From Theodoxus fluviatilis (lineage: Eukaryota > Mollusca > Gastropoda > Cycloneritida > Neritidae), in contig JAWQFJ010028907.1 of NCBI GenBank assembly GCA_034096865.1, positions 31,001 to 95,000 of the forward strand: a DNA stretch of 64,000 bases, in the 5' to 3' direction. The notes under the pieces are model-generated. The model saw only the letters and a program-made list of their open reading frames with translations, was not told where the DNA came from and made no database searches. Shown piece after piece: positions 17,698 through 29,329 of this stretch; positions within the stretch are counted from its first letter, which is position 1; each line of letters begins with the position of its first letter. Position numbers and translations under genes: made by a program.

Positions 17698-20600
17698 GGC
17701 AATAGTAAGAAAGACTAAGAAGTAGCAGTTAGGATGGGAAGGCAGATGAAAAAGTGGGTGGGGTTGACGGAGGAGTGTGAGAAAGGATGTATTACAGCAC
17801 AACTTCATTTTTTTAAGTAACCTGCTCTGAATAAGTTTAACTGAAGTAATCTTCATTCTGACACATTGAATTTCCTGCCTAAACCTGGTCTACTATAAAA
17901 CGTCAATGTTTCCCTAGAATAAGCTTCCAAAAAGTAAGTTAGTCCCATAAACAACTTCCCAAACTCCTTGAGAATTATCAGCACAATTGTGAACTTGCCC
18001 TACTTTCATTTGTCACACAATTAAAGAATAATTTTGCATTATTGCAGTAAAAGCAACCCTTCTAAAGGTAATTTCCCCCTCCCCCCACCCCCCAAAACCC
18101 CTTCTTCTTTGGAACAAACTATGCACAACCAAGCTCAGACAAATCAGTTGAAAGCAAGCAAGCAGTTTACAGACTGCCACCAGTGGGTCAATGCATAAAG
18201 GCAAAAATTATTTTACTAGGCTGCATAAAATAACCTGTAATAACTAGTTCTTTAACTTTGAATATCGTACTGCAAGAGCAAATTAATCCTACAGAAATTG
18301 TGCCATATTATTGTTCTAGAGTATAAACTATAATGTACAAAATAATGGCCTTGTTGCAATTTTCTCAAAATTATGTTAACCTTCCAAAGACAGTTTACAC
18401 AAAAATTGTTCAGTTACATAAACAACAGAAAATTGAAAAAGCAAATTAAAAAACAAACAACAACAAAACAATAGATCGATTTGATCCCTAGTGATTGTTT
18501 GAAGTGCACAAAGTTCAATGAAGTCACAAAAAGACTCCTGAACCCTCTAATGAAACCTTCATTTAAACACAAAAATGAGACACAGAAGAAATTCCCTTGG
18601 GTAACATGAGTCTGCCATAACTTATCAGAATCAGGTGCCCATTTAGGCAAGTAGATTGAAAATTTACTTGTCCTACCTACAGCAAAATCCACTGCCCCAA
18701 AACATGTTTGCCCCATGACAGTAATCACACTAGTCAAATACATATCAGCATCTAAAATGTGTTCAGCATCAAACATGTAATATGATATATCATTATGAGA
18801 ATCAGGCAAAACTAAACAGGCGATTCGGAGGCTGCCTGCATGGCCACGTCATCGTGTCAACACAGTTTTAAAGCTGTTATTAGCTCTGGTTCTAAAATTA
18901 TATCACAGGAAAATTTGGTTGCCTGTTTGGACTAGTCTAAATAGACTTATCCTAGCCTGCGCAGAATATTTTGTTGCCCCTAGGAATTTGGTAATCACTT
19001 TGTCAGACACTGGACAAGGAAAATCCTGCTGTGATCATAATCAGTGCAGCAGTTTCTTGCAAAAGACAAGTGCATTGTTTCCCGTATGAACATTTGTGGT
19101 TGTTGTAGCATGTGAGAGAAAAACCTAAGCAACAAACTTTTTCCGACACCATATTGTCTCCTAAAATGAGAAAACCAAGCTACAAACTTTCTTTGTATTG
19201 ACTAGAGGATGACACACTGTGGAGAGTCCAGTAATACACACCACCTGAATTCAATTTCCAAGCTGCAGAGAGCATGCAACTAAACTTGGTGTGGATTCCT
19301 GTCACATTCAACTTGTCTGGTTGTCAGCTGGGTTGTGGTGAGAGAAATGTCCCAGTGACTTCACACACTCTGAGAACTCTAAAAAAAACTATCATGTCTT
19401 TCATATCCTCACATTATTTCCTTACACCAGATTGGTGCTACTTCAAAAATCAGTTACAACCCATTATATTGTCATACTATGAAGCTATAGATCTAAAATC
19501 TTTAACTGTTGTAAATAAGTGCAAATTATAACCCCCCCCCCCCCCCCCCCCCCACACACACACACAAATCAATCTATATTTTACTGTAGTATCAACTCAG
19601 TTATAGTTTGTTGCAAGCTTTCATTTGACAAGATGAGCAGCTTATGTTCCACATAGGTTAAATTGCAATATAAAATAGACATGAACTTGCATGTATCCTC
19701 TACCTTTTTGCAGAGTTTGGTGGCTGCCCTACAAGTGCCGTGTGAATAACTTCACTTCAAAGTTGACATATAGTTGCGAATGGCCATAATGTTGTCTGGA
19801 CACCATTATACACTGTTTCCCATCACCTCGCACTAGTTTATGCGGTTATACTGTTAAGTGAAGAGGTCTGATTTCCACCTTCAATCAAAATGAGGCCCTC
19901 TTTCTCACACACATCACTTCCCCTCTCTCCACCCCCAACCTCACCCTCCTTGTGCTGGGAAACTGTCGTCTGCTAAACTGACTGCTTTCAACCATCAATC
20001 AAGATAAGGCATGTCTTGCTGACCACTAACAACCACCCACACCCCTCCTCCTTGGACTAATTCAAGGTCATCAATGAAGAAGAGGCATGCCTCCTCTCTT
20101 AGTTTACCTTCACAACCTGTGTGAAGTTAATAATAATAATAATACAGACTATTTATAACGCACATACCTTCCCTAATAGCAAGCTCATGGCGTGTACAAT
20201 GATAAAGTCTACACTCATACAAAACATTCTAACACTCACATACTATACAATTGAAATAAAAAGAACAATTAAATACAATACAATTAATTAAGTAGCAGGC
20301 AAAACACGAAACATAAAAGAGGCGCCTTCACTGCTCGTCAGGAAAGACTGACCGGAACAGGTGTGTCTTGAGGGAGGTTTTGAACTGGGACATGGAATTA
20401 GAGTGACGGACAGGGAAAGGTAGGCTATTCCATGTTACAGGGCCGATGTAGGAAAAAGCTCGCTGTCCTTGGGTTATCTTTTTGCGACGGGGGACATTTA
20501 ACGTTTTGGTGTCTGCAGCTGAACGGTTATTTCTAGCGGGGGTGTAGACAGTGAGAATTTCTGTGAGTGCGTGTGGTGCAGTTTGATTGAAGAAGTTGAA

Positions 20601-21673
20601 ACACATAATGGCTAGCTTATACTCTATCCTCTGAGCGACGGGGAGCCAATGCAGTGCACGAAGTTTCATGATGTTGTCTTGAAGACTTTGTAAGATACAT
20701 GCATTGCCAACTAAAATAAATGGGCATACTCCATCATACCTTATCAATTTAAAATTAAGTCTTCTAACTCATGATCTGCATGAACTGTGGTCTTTTAAAG
20801 TGTCATGATGTAATTGTAAAGGCCAATAGCAACCAGTGATAATTTCATTACAATTTAAAAAATGTTATGGACACTGCATACATTTATACTTTTAAAATAC
20901 TTCTTTCAAAAAGGGGACACTAAAGCTTATTCTTCTGGCTTACATTTCATGTAAGAAAAATTTGACATTTTCTTAAACTTAAAAAATTAATAACTTCGTT
21001 AATATTCAACCGATTTTCTTTATCTTGGTATCATAATTTATGTCTCCACTCTTCCAAAAGTATTAAAATTTCATTTATTATTGCAAGTTGAAATTTTTTT
21101 AAACGTGTCTACGAATAATAATGTTATTACGATAATTATTTTACACGTGTTATCGTGAGTTTGTGCCAAAAGCAAAACCTCTTCCGTCCATACGTCGTCA
21201 TTATTAAATGTGGGGAAAATATCCTTTGAAACTAAAACTAAAAGGGACGAAAAATGTTATCAGCAACATTTTCGACAAATTACTGAGATTTTAACCCTAT
21301 CTGGTCCTCCTCGCCCGCTGCCGTGCTGGTAACAACCATTGCATGATAATGTTAATGTGCAGTTACTAATGAGCATGTGTTTCCATTGCCCTGGCGGAGA
21401 AATAAGCAAGAGTTGACACATCTGACAAAACAGCCAGAACATTAAAATTAACAACGTGGAAAAAGTCGTCATACAAGCATGCTTCAGAACGTCAGCAGAC
21501 AGATCGTGTGAACATGCTGACGTTGTGATTTCAGATACAACAACAAAAGCAATTACTCTTGCACAGTGGAAATCACGGTTAGCCGACAATAAATCACATT
21601 CATGAGGCAAAATACGAAATGCTTTCTAGTACCCAAGGTCCTCCAACGCGTCAAGAATGTCGTTTTTCTCCAT
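12887..21673 (-). CDS. FAM98: FAM98 family protein, first three coding exons (partial gene)
   Basis: FAM98 proteins are subunits of the RTCB/DDX1 tRNA-ligase complex (FAM98B) or its RNA-binding relatives; the N-terminal half adopts a calponin-homology-like fold. Three minus-strand exons join in phase: 21633-21673 gives MEKNDILDALEDLG, 17228-17376 gives YSGELQDEVKLAKAIEEG then AASVDYTSCVEWVVTQLREF and CGTEESVHAIA, and 12887-12940 gives GEGDDNFLMELGAFLREYG. This aligns with the vertebrate start METDILESLEDLGY, the CAWLVSELR region and the segment before NCPYLSLT. The exons encoding CPY-SLT onward, and the Gly-rich tail, were not found to the left. Which paralogue (A/B/C) it corresponds to cannot be said; invertebrates usually have one. 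Confidence 0.85.
12961..13120. repeat. 39-bp minisatellite, four copies
   Basis: Units start at 12961, 13000, 13039 and 13078, followed by a stub at 13117; each starts CCAGTCATCGAGTAAGTCTC. On the gene strand it lies immediately before the FAM98 exon 3 acceptor. Confidence 0.95.
13130..14530. other. FAM98 intron 2, nothing recognised
   Basis: No exon, TE terminus or tandem array recognised. Short open frames here lack similarity to any family I know. Confidence 0.4.
14535..14592. repeat. (CATA)n/(CATG)n tract
   Basis: An imperfect CATA/CATG tetranucleotide tract on the 3' side (for the minus-strand LINE) of the RLE fragment; the matching tract at 15839-15862 is on the other side. Confidence 0.85.
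14983..15740 (-). mobile_element. LINE fragment with restriction-like endonuclease (R2/NeSL/CRE-type)
   Basis: The minus strand at 15740-15330 encodes CARCGFASETVSHLLNGY, the C-x2-C-x7-H-x4-C knuckle of RLE-class non-LTR retrotransposons with the last Cys changed to Tyr, followed by KRHNRVV (the RHN motif). In the next frame IKPDICVI supplies the PD of a PD-(D/E)xK nuclease. After another frameshift, 15264-14983 gives the C-terminal stretch with KFDKYIPLCLEI. At least two frameshifts and the lost Cys mark it as dead. CATA-type tetranucleotide tracts lie on both sides (14535-14592 and 15839-15862). Confidence 0.75.
16390..17185 (+). mobile_element. AGGTCA-rich interspersed element, copy 2 with 11-bp TIRs
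   Basis: The terminus GACTCACATGC at 16390-16400 is inverted at the right end (GCATGTGAGTC, about 17175-17185). From 16508 on, the body matches window positions 1-684. It contains many TCAAGGTCA/TGACCTTGA octamer-type sites in direct and inverted pairs. It lies 43 bp downstream of FAM98 exon 2 within intron 2. No ORF is credible. Confidence 0.75.
17228..17376 (-). CDS. FAM98: FAM98 coding exon 2
   Basis: The exon is 149 nt with acceptor GTTCCAG (17377 upward) and donor GTGAGTT (17227 downward), ending in phase 1. It contains the conserved VEWVVTQLREFC helix corresponding to CAWLVSELRVLC in vertebrate FAM98A. Confidence 0.9.
17400..20100. other. FAM98 intron 1, no exon recognised
   Basis: Contains a short (CA)n at 17656-17696 and a homopolymer run of about 22 C at 19531-19553 followed by CA. 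No coding exon or TE boundary recognised elsewhere in the stretch. Confidence 0.45.
20129..20747 (-). mobile_element. LINE 3' fragment (CR1/L2-like RT C-terminus)
   Basis: The minus-strand frame 20747-20328 reads LRALHWLPVAQRIEYKLA, then TWNSLPFPVRHSN and FKTSLKTHLFR, the hallmark C-terminal block of APE-class LINEs of the CR1/L2/Jockey group. It is 5'-truncated upstream of this block. A TAA-type tail (TAATAATAATAAT on plus at 20128-20145) marks the 3' end, as many such elements have microsatellite tails. Confidence 0.8.
21633..21673 (-). CDS. FAM98: FAM98 coding exon 1
   Basis: The ATG at 21673-21671 starts MEKNDILDALEDL plus two bases of a Gly codon. The donor is GG|GTACTA, a GT donor with weak downstream consensus. 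The next exon begins T TAC TCT, giving G-Y-S as the family expects. Confidence 0.85.
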
Positions 21674-21789
21674 CACTGATGGTGCAATGGCACTAATCAA
21701 CGATCAACCGGAACCTCGAGGAGCCACGCACTTTCAATTTTAGCCAATCAGGGACGAGTTCGGTAGTAGCGGCAGATCTAACCATCATC
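21674..21789. promoter_or_regulatory. Candidate bidirectional promoter between FAM98 and PSMD8
   Basis: There are only 116 bp between the two divergent start codons. It contains AGCCAATCAGG (21742-21752), a strong NF-Y/CCAAT box, and ACCGGAAC (about 21707-21714), an ETS/GABP-type core. Both are typical of TATA-less housekeeping bidirectional promoters. No TATA box is seen. The 5' UTRs must lie within this interval unless there are upstream non-coding exons. Confidence 0.65.
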
Positions 21790-21897
21790 ATGGCGTCTCT
21801 CAAAGATATTGTTGTCATGTATCAGAATCTGAAGCGTGAATGGGAACGAAAACCACCCAATCTCGACAAATGTGGGGAACTGTTGTCAAAATTGAAG
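21790..21897 (+). CDS. PSMD8: PSMD8 exon 1
   Basis: 36 codons beginning [18 protein letters not shown]; donor AAG|GTGAGA; phase 0. Confidence 0.95.
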
Positions 21898-24737
21898 GTG
21901 AGAATGACTTTAGATGAGTATTTTATGTAGTTTCTCCTCTCCGATTTTGTTATGACTCCCTTGATTTGTTGCAGTGTCACTCCAACGTCCAAGTTGGAGT
22001 CCAACTGTGTGTTGTGTAAATTTATTCTGCTTGCATGCAAAATTCCCGTTCATCGCATTGTGAAAGAGGAAAAGTACCTTTAATTCGTATGCATCATGGA
22101 ACTTCTTAACAAGAGTAAGTGGTCGTAAGGAATGCTCAGCTAGTTCGGTGGAGTGCATGATTGACTGAATTCCTTGGCTTGACACTACCTGAGTGATCAA
22201 GATAAATGCAAAGAAGCGTGCGATTGAGCAGCACCAATATCGGCATTTCCATATTCTGGTTTTCAGAAACTGAGAATGTCAATAAAATTTGTTAAACTGG
22301 TTACGTTAACAGGCGTGGAAGGATGTATTACAAAATCAAAGAACCCCAGTATATATCGACTATCGTGTGTTCCTCGAGCTTGCTGCAGTCATAATGATTG
22401 ATGTTGCCTACTGTAACTTGTGAAGAATGGCAAGAAAACTCCATGACAGTGTGAGAGAAAGAAAAATCTTCAGCTGCATTCATCTAAGAAATAATTATAC
22501 TTGAGCAGTAAGCTCACCTATATTGTACATGTGGAATAAAACGCACTTGTAATTGCCTGCTCAGCCAGAGTTGACCAAAAGCAGCCAGACTACCAAGGGG
22601 CACTGGGACATGATGATGGTGACAATGATGATGACAGTGATGATGATGATAACAGTGATGATAATGATGCAGACATTTGTTTCATGGTATGTACCTATCC
22701 TGGCCCCACCAGCCTCAAGTGCACTTAAGGAACATTAACATGAACAAAGTGCACAGAGATTTTTAAAGAAAATATATTTATTTCAACTTTTAGATGTTGA
22801 CTTGTAAATACAAGAATGATAAAATGGAAGAAGAAGAAAAAAAGTGGAAAACTCTCAATAGCCATGCAGTTGTGCACGTGTGTGTACACATTCACACTAA
22901 ATTCAACATGCTCATGCATAGGCGGGCACACACTTGATGACAGTAAACACTTGAACATAAAACAAAACAAACAAACAAACAAACAACCCTACTGCAAGAA
23001 AGATAGATCAGTAAAGAAAAAGATATACTTATCACCTTCATATTATAAGCAGGGAGGGCAGTACAGTTAAACTTCTATTTTACCACCCTCTTTTAAATGA
23101 CTTCCTCTTGATTGCGACTTGAAAAAATTTAACAGATGTATTTTCCTATCAAAATAACCTCTCTTAAACGACTTCCTCCAAAACACAACTTGCGACCGTC
23201 AATCTTCGGCATTTTAACGACTTTTTGACCTAGATTTCCCCAAACTACAGTTCCTTTAGCGGCACATGCAACTGCAGTTACTGTCCATTCTAAAACGACA
23301 GCTTTTGCGAGTGCTGTTATGCACACTTAGTGCAGTAGGAGTTACTTCATGTTCTGTAAGGATTGTCTGCCGTCCAGTGACATCTCCCAAGACCAAGCGA
23401 CTTGTGGTCAAGGGGCAGACAACTTTCATGCATTACGGAATAACGCTTTCGTCCGAAAGAGAAATGTTAAGCTTCATAATAAACTTGTTGCACAAGTTTC
23501 GCTCTGCATGAGATAACTGTCTGAAATTTCCAGCCATCGCGTGTTCAACAGTTTGAGTCTCATACCCATAGGTAAAAATAGTATCAACTCGCAGCAAGCG
23601 AGCTGCCGCGCCAGTGACTGAAGAGGCAGAGGCTGATACTGGTGACCTGGTTTTCGATTTTGCTGCGAACGTGTCTGCATCGATTTACAGGTGGCCAGGA
23701 GGCAAAGGCTCCTCCAATGGCAGCACTGACAGTGACCGTGGTGGTCTGGCATTCGTCAGGTTAAAGTTAAAATTAGGTTGAAGTTAGGTCAACTTTCCTG
23801 TTGGCCATTCAATTAGCATGGAGTTAGGGTTAAAAAAGAACGAAACGATCAAGTAAGCAGTTCAGGGATCATTACAGCGGTATCATCTATTAGTATATTT
23901 CAACAAAAAAACCCTTAAAGACATTAATCAAGTAAGGTGCCCTTGAAACAGCCGGAAACTTTGCAGCCAAAATTGAACCTATGTAAGTCACCTAATCGGT
24001 TACATCATTTGCAAGTAGCAGTTGTATACATGTACATTATATCATGCAATATATCAGCCTCTTCAAAGTTCCTTTATCTCCTGTATTCTGCTCATACGTA
24101 TGGTTTTTAAAAGTAGAATAGGAGGTCTAGCTTACTCCAAGTTAACAGTAAAAAGATGTATTGTCCATGTATTGCATTGTGTTTTATGTTGGGATTATTC
24201 CTATATATAATACATTCTGTTCATTTTATTCAATTCTCCTTACCTCCATTTTACGACTCCCTCCAAATTACGACCTGATTCGGTAGGTTTTTCAAAGGTC
24301 GCAAAATAGAGGTTTTACTGTATATGACACCAAATTCATGATGGCGATGCAAAGCTATATCATGTCATGTCTTATCTAAATCTTACACCTGCCCCTGTAT
24401 CCTGTGTCAGTGTGTTGTAATGGAGGACAGGAAGAGGTGACTGGTAGTAATGACAACAAAGGTGAGTTTGACATTTCTTCACCATCCTGCCATTATTTAT
24501 TATGCAAGTGATAGTTTTATGGGTAATTATGGTAATTACCATGCTTTTTCTCACTGCTTTGACTAATTTGTTTGATAAAAACTGGAGATTTTTCACCTTG
24601 TGCTCATCAGAACTTGTCTGTTGCAGATTGCAATGACTGGGGTTACCTTCCTCCCTACAGATGAAATCAACCCTTCCAAACAGGAACTTCTGATTGCTCG
24701 TAAGATATTTTATTAATGTGTGCGTGTGTGTGTGTGT

Positions 24738-24780
<43 letters not shown>

Positions 24781-24815
24781 GTGTATAATGTGAATGAGAT
24801 GTGTGTGTGTATGTG

Positions 24816-24865
<50 letters not shown>

Positions 24866-27800
24866 CATATGCTTACTGTCAAATTGAGAACTAAAGCTGT
24901 ACTGTTTGTCAGTTACTGGGTCTAATTTCTCTTTTTAAGAACTGGGAAATTAAAAGAGAGATGAGATTAATTTTGGACAGATTGGTATGCAAATTGTTTG
25001 ACCATTGAGGGAATGAGAAGGAAATGCAAACTTGGAGGAATGCTGTTACAGGTGACATGTTGGAGATAGGAGCTCAGTGGTCCATTGCCAAGATGGACAT
25101 CCCCTCCTTTGAACGCTACATGGCACAGCTGAAGTGTTACTACATGGACTACAAGTGAGTAGTACTACTAGTGCTGAAGTGTTACTACATGGACTACAAG
25201 TGAGTAGTACTACATGGACTACAAGTGAGTAGTACTACTAGTAGCCTGCATCTTGGTGTGAGTAGTACTACTAGTAGCCTGCATCTTGGTGAGGAAAAAA
25301 AGAAGAAAGAAGGTGTGGTTACAGTAACATGGCCCCAGAAAATAGTGTTGGTAAGTTGTCCTGAACTAGCCATATTAAACATTTATAATCAAGTTCTCTT
25401 TTGCTGAAAACACTTTTTGAAACGTAAATAGTGGATTCCCCGAGTGCTGTAGGGCAGAGAAGATGGGATGGCACACTGTTTGTAGTTTACTGTCAATTTC
25501 TTTATATTTTAATTTTTTAAATTTTGCATGAGCAGGGTCGGTTGGGTTACTGTAACCACAATAAAAAATCTAATAATGACCAAGGAATCACAAGGTATGT
25601 GCACAGTGTAATACACTGTAACCAAGGAATCACAAGGTATGTGCACAGTGTAATACACTGTAACCAAGGAATCACAAGGTATGTGCACAGTGTAATACAC
25701 TGTAATCAAGGAATCACAAGGTATGTGCACAGTGTAATACGCTGTAATCAAGGAATCACAAGGTATGTGCACAGTGTAATATGCTGTAATGTTGTTCTGA
25801 GAATAATTATTTGTACAGTTAGTTAAATCTGTAGTTACAGCTTTAAAAGTTCCCAATACAGAGCTGAACACCCTATACATATAGAGGACAGACAGAAAGT
25901 GTTATATCCAAGTGATGAATAAAGCCATGTAGTTTTTGTGAATAGTTTAGTTATCCCATTCTCACAGTTTACATACTGTTAGAGCTCTGGCATTTGAATG
26001 GGAAGGTCACAGGGTCTGGGAGTCCTTTGAGTCGGGCTCGAGTGCCCCAGTCCTTCATGCTTCAAAGAATAAGAGGTCTGTGTGCCTTATTTGAGTTGGG
26101 CAAGTCTGGAGGGTTCCTGTTTGCTTTGAACCTATCCCCCTTGCCTCTGTCTCCAAGACAGCCGCAGGCAGACCTTTGATGTCGTCCCCATAAAGCCCTT
26201 AGCACAGGAAATGTCAGAGGACAACTGTAGAAGTCATGAGTTAAGAAGAGTTGTGCCCCTTTGATTATTGGCCCCCAAAGATGGATGCTTGTTGTTGTTT
26301 GCCTGTGGTTTCATTGATCACCATCGAATCTAGGAAAACAATGAGCACACTGTGATAATCATTTTATTTATAGTTTATCAAATGCTGACATTTCACTGAT
26401 CTCAGAAACATTGTTTAGTGTTCAGGTTTCAGTACAACCTCATTTTGTGTTCAGGTTTCAGTACAACATCATTTTGTGTTCAGGTTTCAGTATAACCTTG
26501 TTTTGTGTTCAGGTTTCAGTACAATCTTGTTTTGTGTTCAGGTTTCAGTACAACATCATTTTGTGTTCAGGTTTCAGTATAACCTTGTTTTGTGTGCAGG
26601 TTTGAGTACAACCTTGTTTTGTGTTCAGGTTTGAGTACAACCTTGTTTTGTGTGCAGGTTTCAGTACAACATTGTTTAGTGTGCATGTTTGAGTACAACC
26701 TTGTTTTGTATTCAGGTTTCAGTACAACCTTGTCTTGTGTTCACGTTTCAGTACAACATTGTTTTGTGTTCAGGTTTCAGTACAACATTGTTTTGTGTGC
26801 AGGTTTCAGTACAACATTGTTTTGTGTGCAGGTTTGAGTACAACCTCATTTTGTGTTCAGGTTTCAGTACAACATCATTTTGTGTTCAGGTTTCAGTATA
26901 ACCTTGTTTTGTGTTCAGGTTTCAGTACAATCTTGTTTTGTGTGCAGGTTTCAGTACAACATTGTTTTGTGTGCAGGTTTCAGTACAACATTGTTTTGTG
27001 TTCAGGTTTCAGTACAACATTGTTTTGTGTGCAGGTTTGAGTACAACATTGTTTTGTGTGCAGGTTTGAGTACAACATTGTTTTGTGTGCAGGTTTGAGT
27101 ACAACATTGTTTTGTGTGCAGGTTTCAGTACAACATTGTTTTGTGTGCAGGTTTCAGTACAACATTGTTTTGTGTGCAGGTTTCAGTACAACATTGTTTT
27201 GTGTGCAGGTTTGAGTACAACATTGTTTTGTGTGCAGGTTTCAGTACAACATTGTTTTGTGTGCAGGTTTCAGTACAACATTGTTTTGTGTGCAGGTTTG
27301 AGTACAACATTGTTTTGTGTGCAGGTTTGAGTACAACATTGTTTTGTGTGCAGGTTTGAGTACAACATTGTTTTGTGTGCAGGTTTGAGTACAACATTGT
27401 TTTGTGTGCAGGTTTCAGTACAACATTGTTTTGTGTGCAGGTTTCAGTACAACATTGTTTTGTGTGCAGGTTTGAGTACAACATTGTTTTGTGTGCAGGT
27501 TTCAGTACAACATTGTTTTGTGTGCAGGTTTCAGTACAACATTGTTTTGTGTGCAGGTTTGAGTTCAACATTGTTTTGTGTGCAGGTTTGAGTACAACAT
27601 TGTTTTGTGTGCAGGTTTGAGTACAACATTGTTTTGTGTGCAGGTTTGAGTACAACATTGTTTTGTGTGCAGGTTTGAGTACAACATTGTTTTGTGTGCA
27701 GGTTTGAGTGCAACATTGTTTTGTGTGCAGGTTTGAGTACAACATTGTTTTGTGTGCAGGTTTCAGTACAACATTGTTTTGTGTGCAGGTTTGAGTACAA

Positions 27801-29294
27801 CATTGTTTTGTGTGCAGGTTTGAGTACAACATTGTTTTGTGTTCAGGTTTCAGTACAACATTGTTTTGTGTGCAGGATTCAGTACAACATTGTTTTGTGT
27901 GCAGGTTTCAGTACAATCTTGTTTTGTGTGCAGGTTTGAGTACAACATTGTTTTGTGTGCAGGTTTGAGTACAACATTGTTTTGTGTGCAGGTTTGAGTA
28001 CAACATTGTTTTGTGTGCAGGTTTCAGTACAACATTGTTTTGTGTGCAGGTTTGAGTACAACATTGTTTTGTGTGCAGGTTTGAGTACAACATTGTTTTG
28101 TGTGCAGGTTTGAGTACAACATTGTTTTGTGTGCAGGATTCAGTACAACATTGTTTTGTGTTCACGTTTCAGTACAACATTGTTTTGTGTGCAGGTTTGA
28201 GTACAACATTGTTTTGTGTGCAGGTTTGAGTACAACATTGTTTTGTGTGCAGGTTTGAGTACAACATTGTTTTGTGTTCAGGTTTCAGTACAACATTGTT
28301 TTGTGTGCAGGTTTCAGAACACTGATTTTTATGCAATGTGTTTTTGCCTCAAGGGATGATCTGCCAGAGTCCACCTACAAGTACCAGCTCCTGGGACTCA
28401 ACCTGCTTTGCCTCTTGTCACAGAACAGGCTGGCTGAGTTTCACACCGTGAGTACATTTGTAGTGCCCGCATGTGTGTGCCTGCATGTGTGTGCTTGCAT
28501 GTGTGTGCTTGCATGCATCTGTGTGGTTTTTCACTGTCTGCCTTCAAAAACAGTACACTAAATTTAAGATAAAATTTTTCATGATGGATTTTTTAACATG
28601 CTTATTTTTTCATTTCTTTTAGAATGGAAATGGAATGTTTCACTGTATAATTCTTTTTTCTTTACAGCAGATTTTTTTCTCCAGTTTTGTAGTTTTCAAC
28701 AAAATTAAGAATTCATATACAATGCTGATATATATGTACCCCCTGTGGGTTGGGGGTAACAAGAATAGACTAACTGTGTCTCCCTATGTGATTCGTAAGA
28801 GGTGAATAACTAGGGACATGGTGACTTGATTTTGCATTTACTTGGAACCATTCTAATGATTTTCGTGCTTGATGGCTTTACATAATCTACAAAGGCTGAT
28901 AGGCCATCGACTCCATCCATCCATCCATCTGATATAATGGTACTTATGTTCTTGTTTAGTGTGCGAAGGCTTTTGACTAATTTTGAGAATGTATAATCCT
29001 GTTCTGCATTTGTATTGCCTCATTGTTATTGATTTATGAGAACATTCAACAATGGAAAAGAAACAAACCCTGAGAAAAATTCATTTGTGTCCGTCAGTAG
29101 CATGTGAATAGTAATGGAAGATGTCCTTTGTGTTTTTTAATCTCTACATCCTTTTGCTTTCTGCAGGAGCTGGAGTTGCTGCCAGTGACTGAGTTGCACA
29201 GCAATGTGTACATCAAGCACCCAGTCTCAATGGAGCAGTATCTGATGGAGGGCAGCTACAACAAGGTGTGTGTGTGTGTGTGTGTGTGGGTGTG

Positions 29295-29329
<35 letters not shown>

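Noticed and set aside
26411..28165. Repeated 81-residue frames and a 235-residue minus frame
   Set aside because: Products of the 29-bp intronic minisatellite inside PSMD8, not exons.
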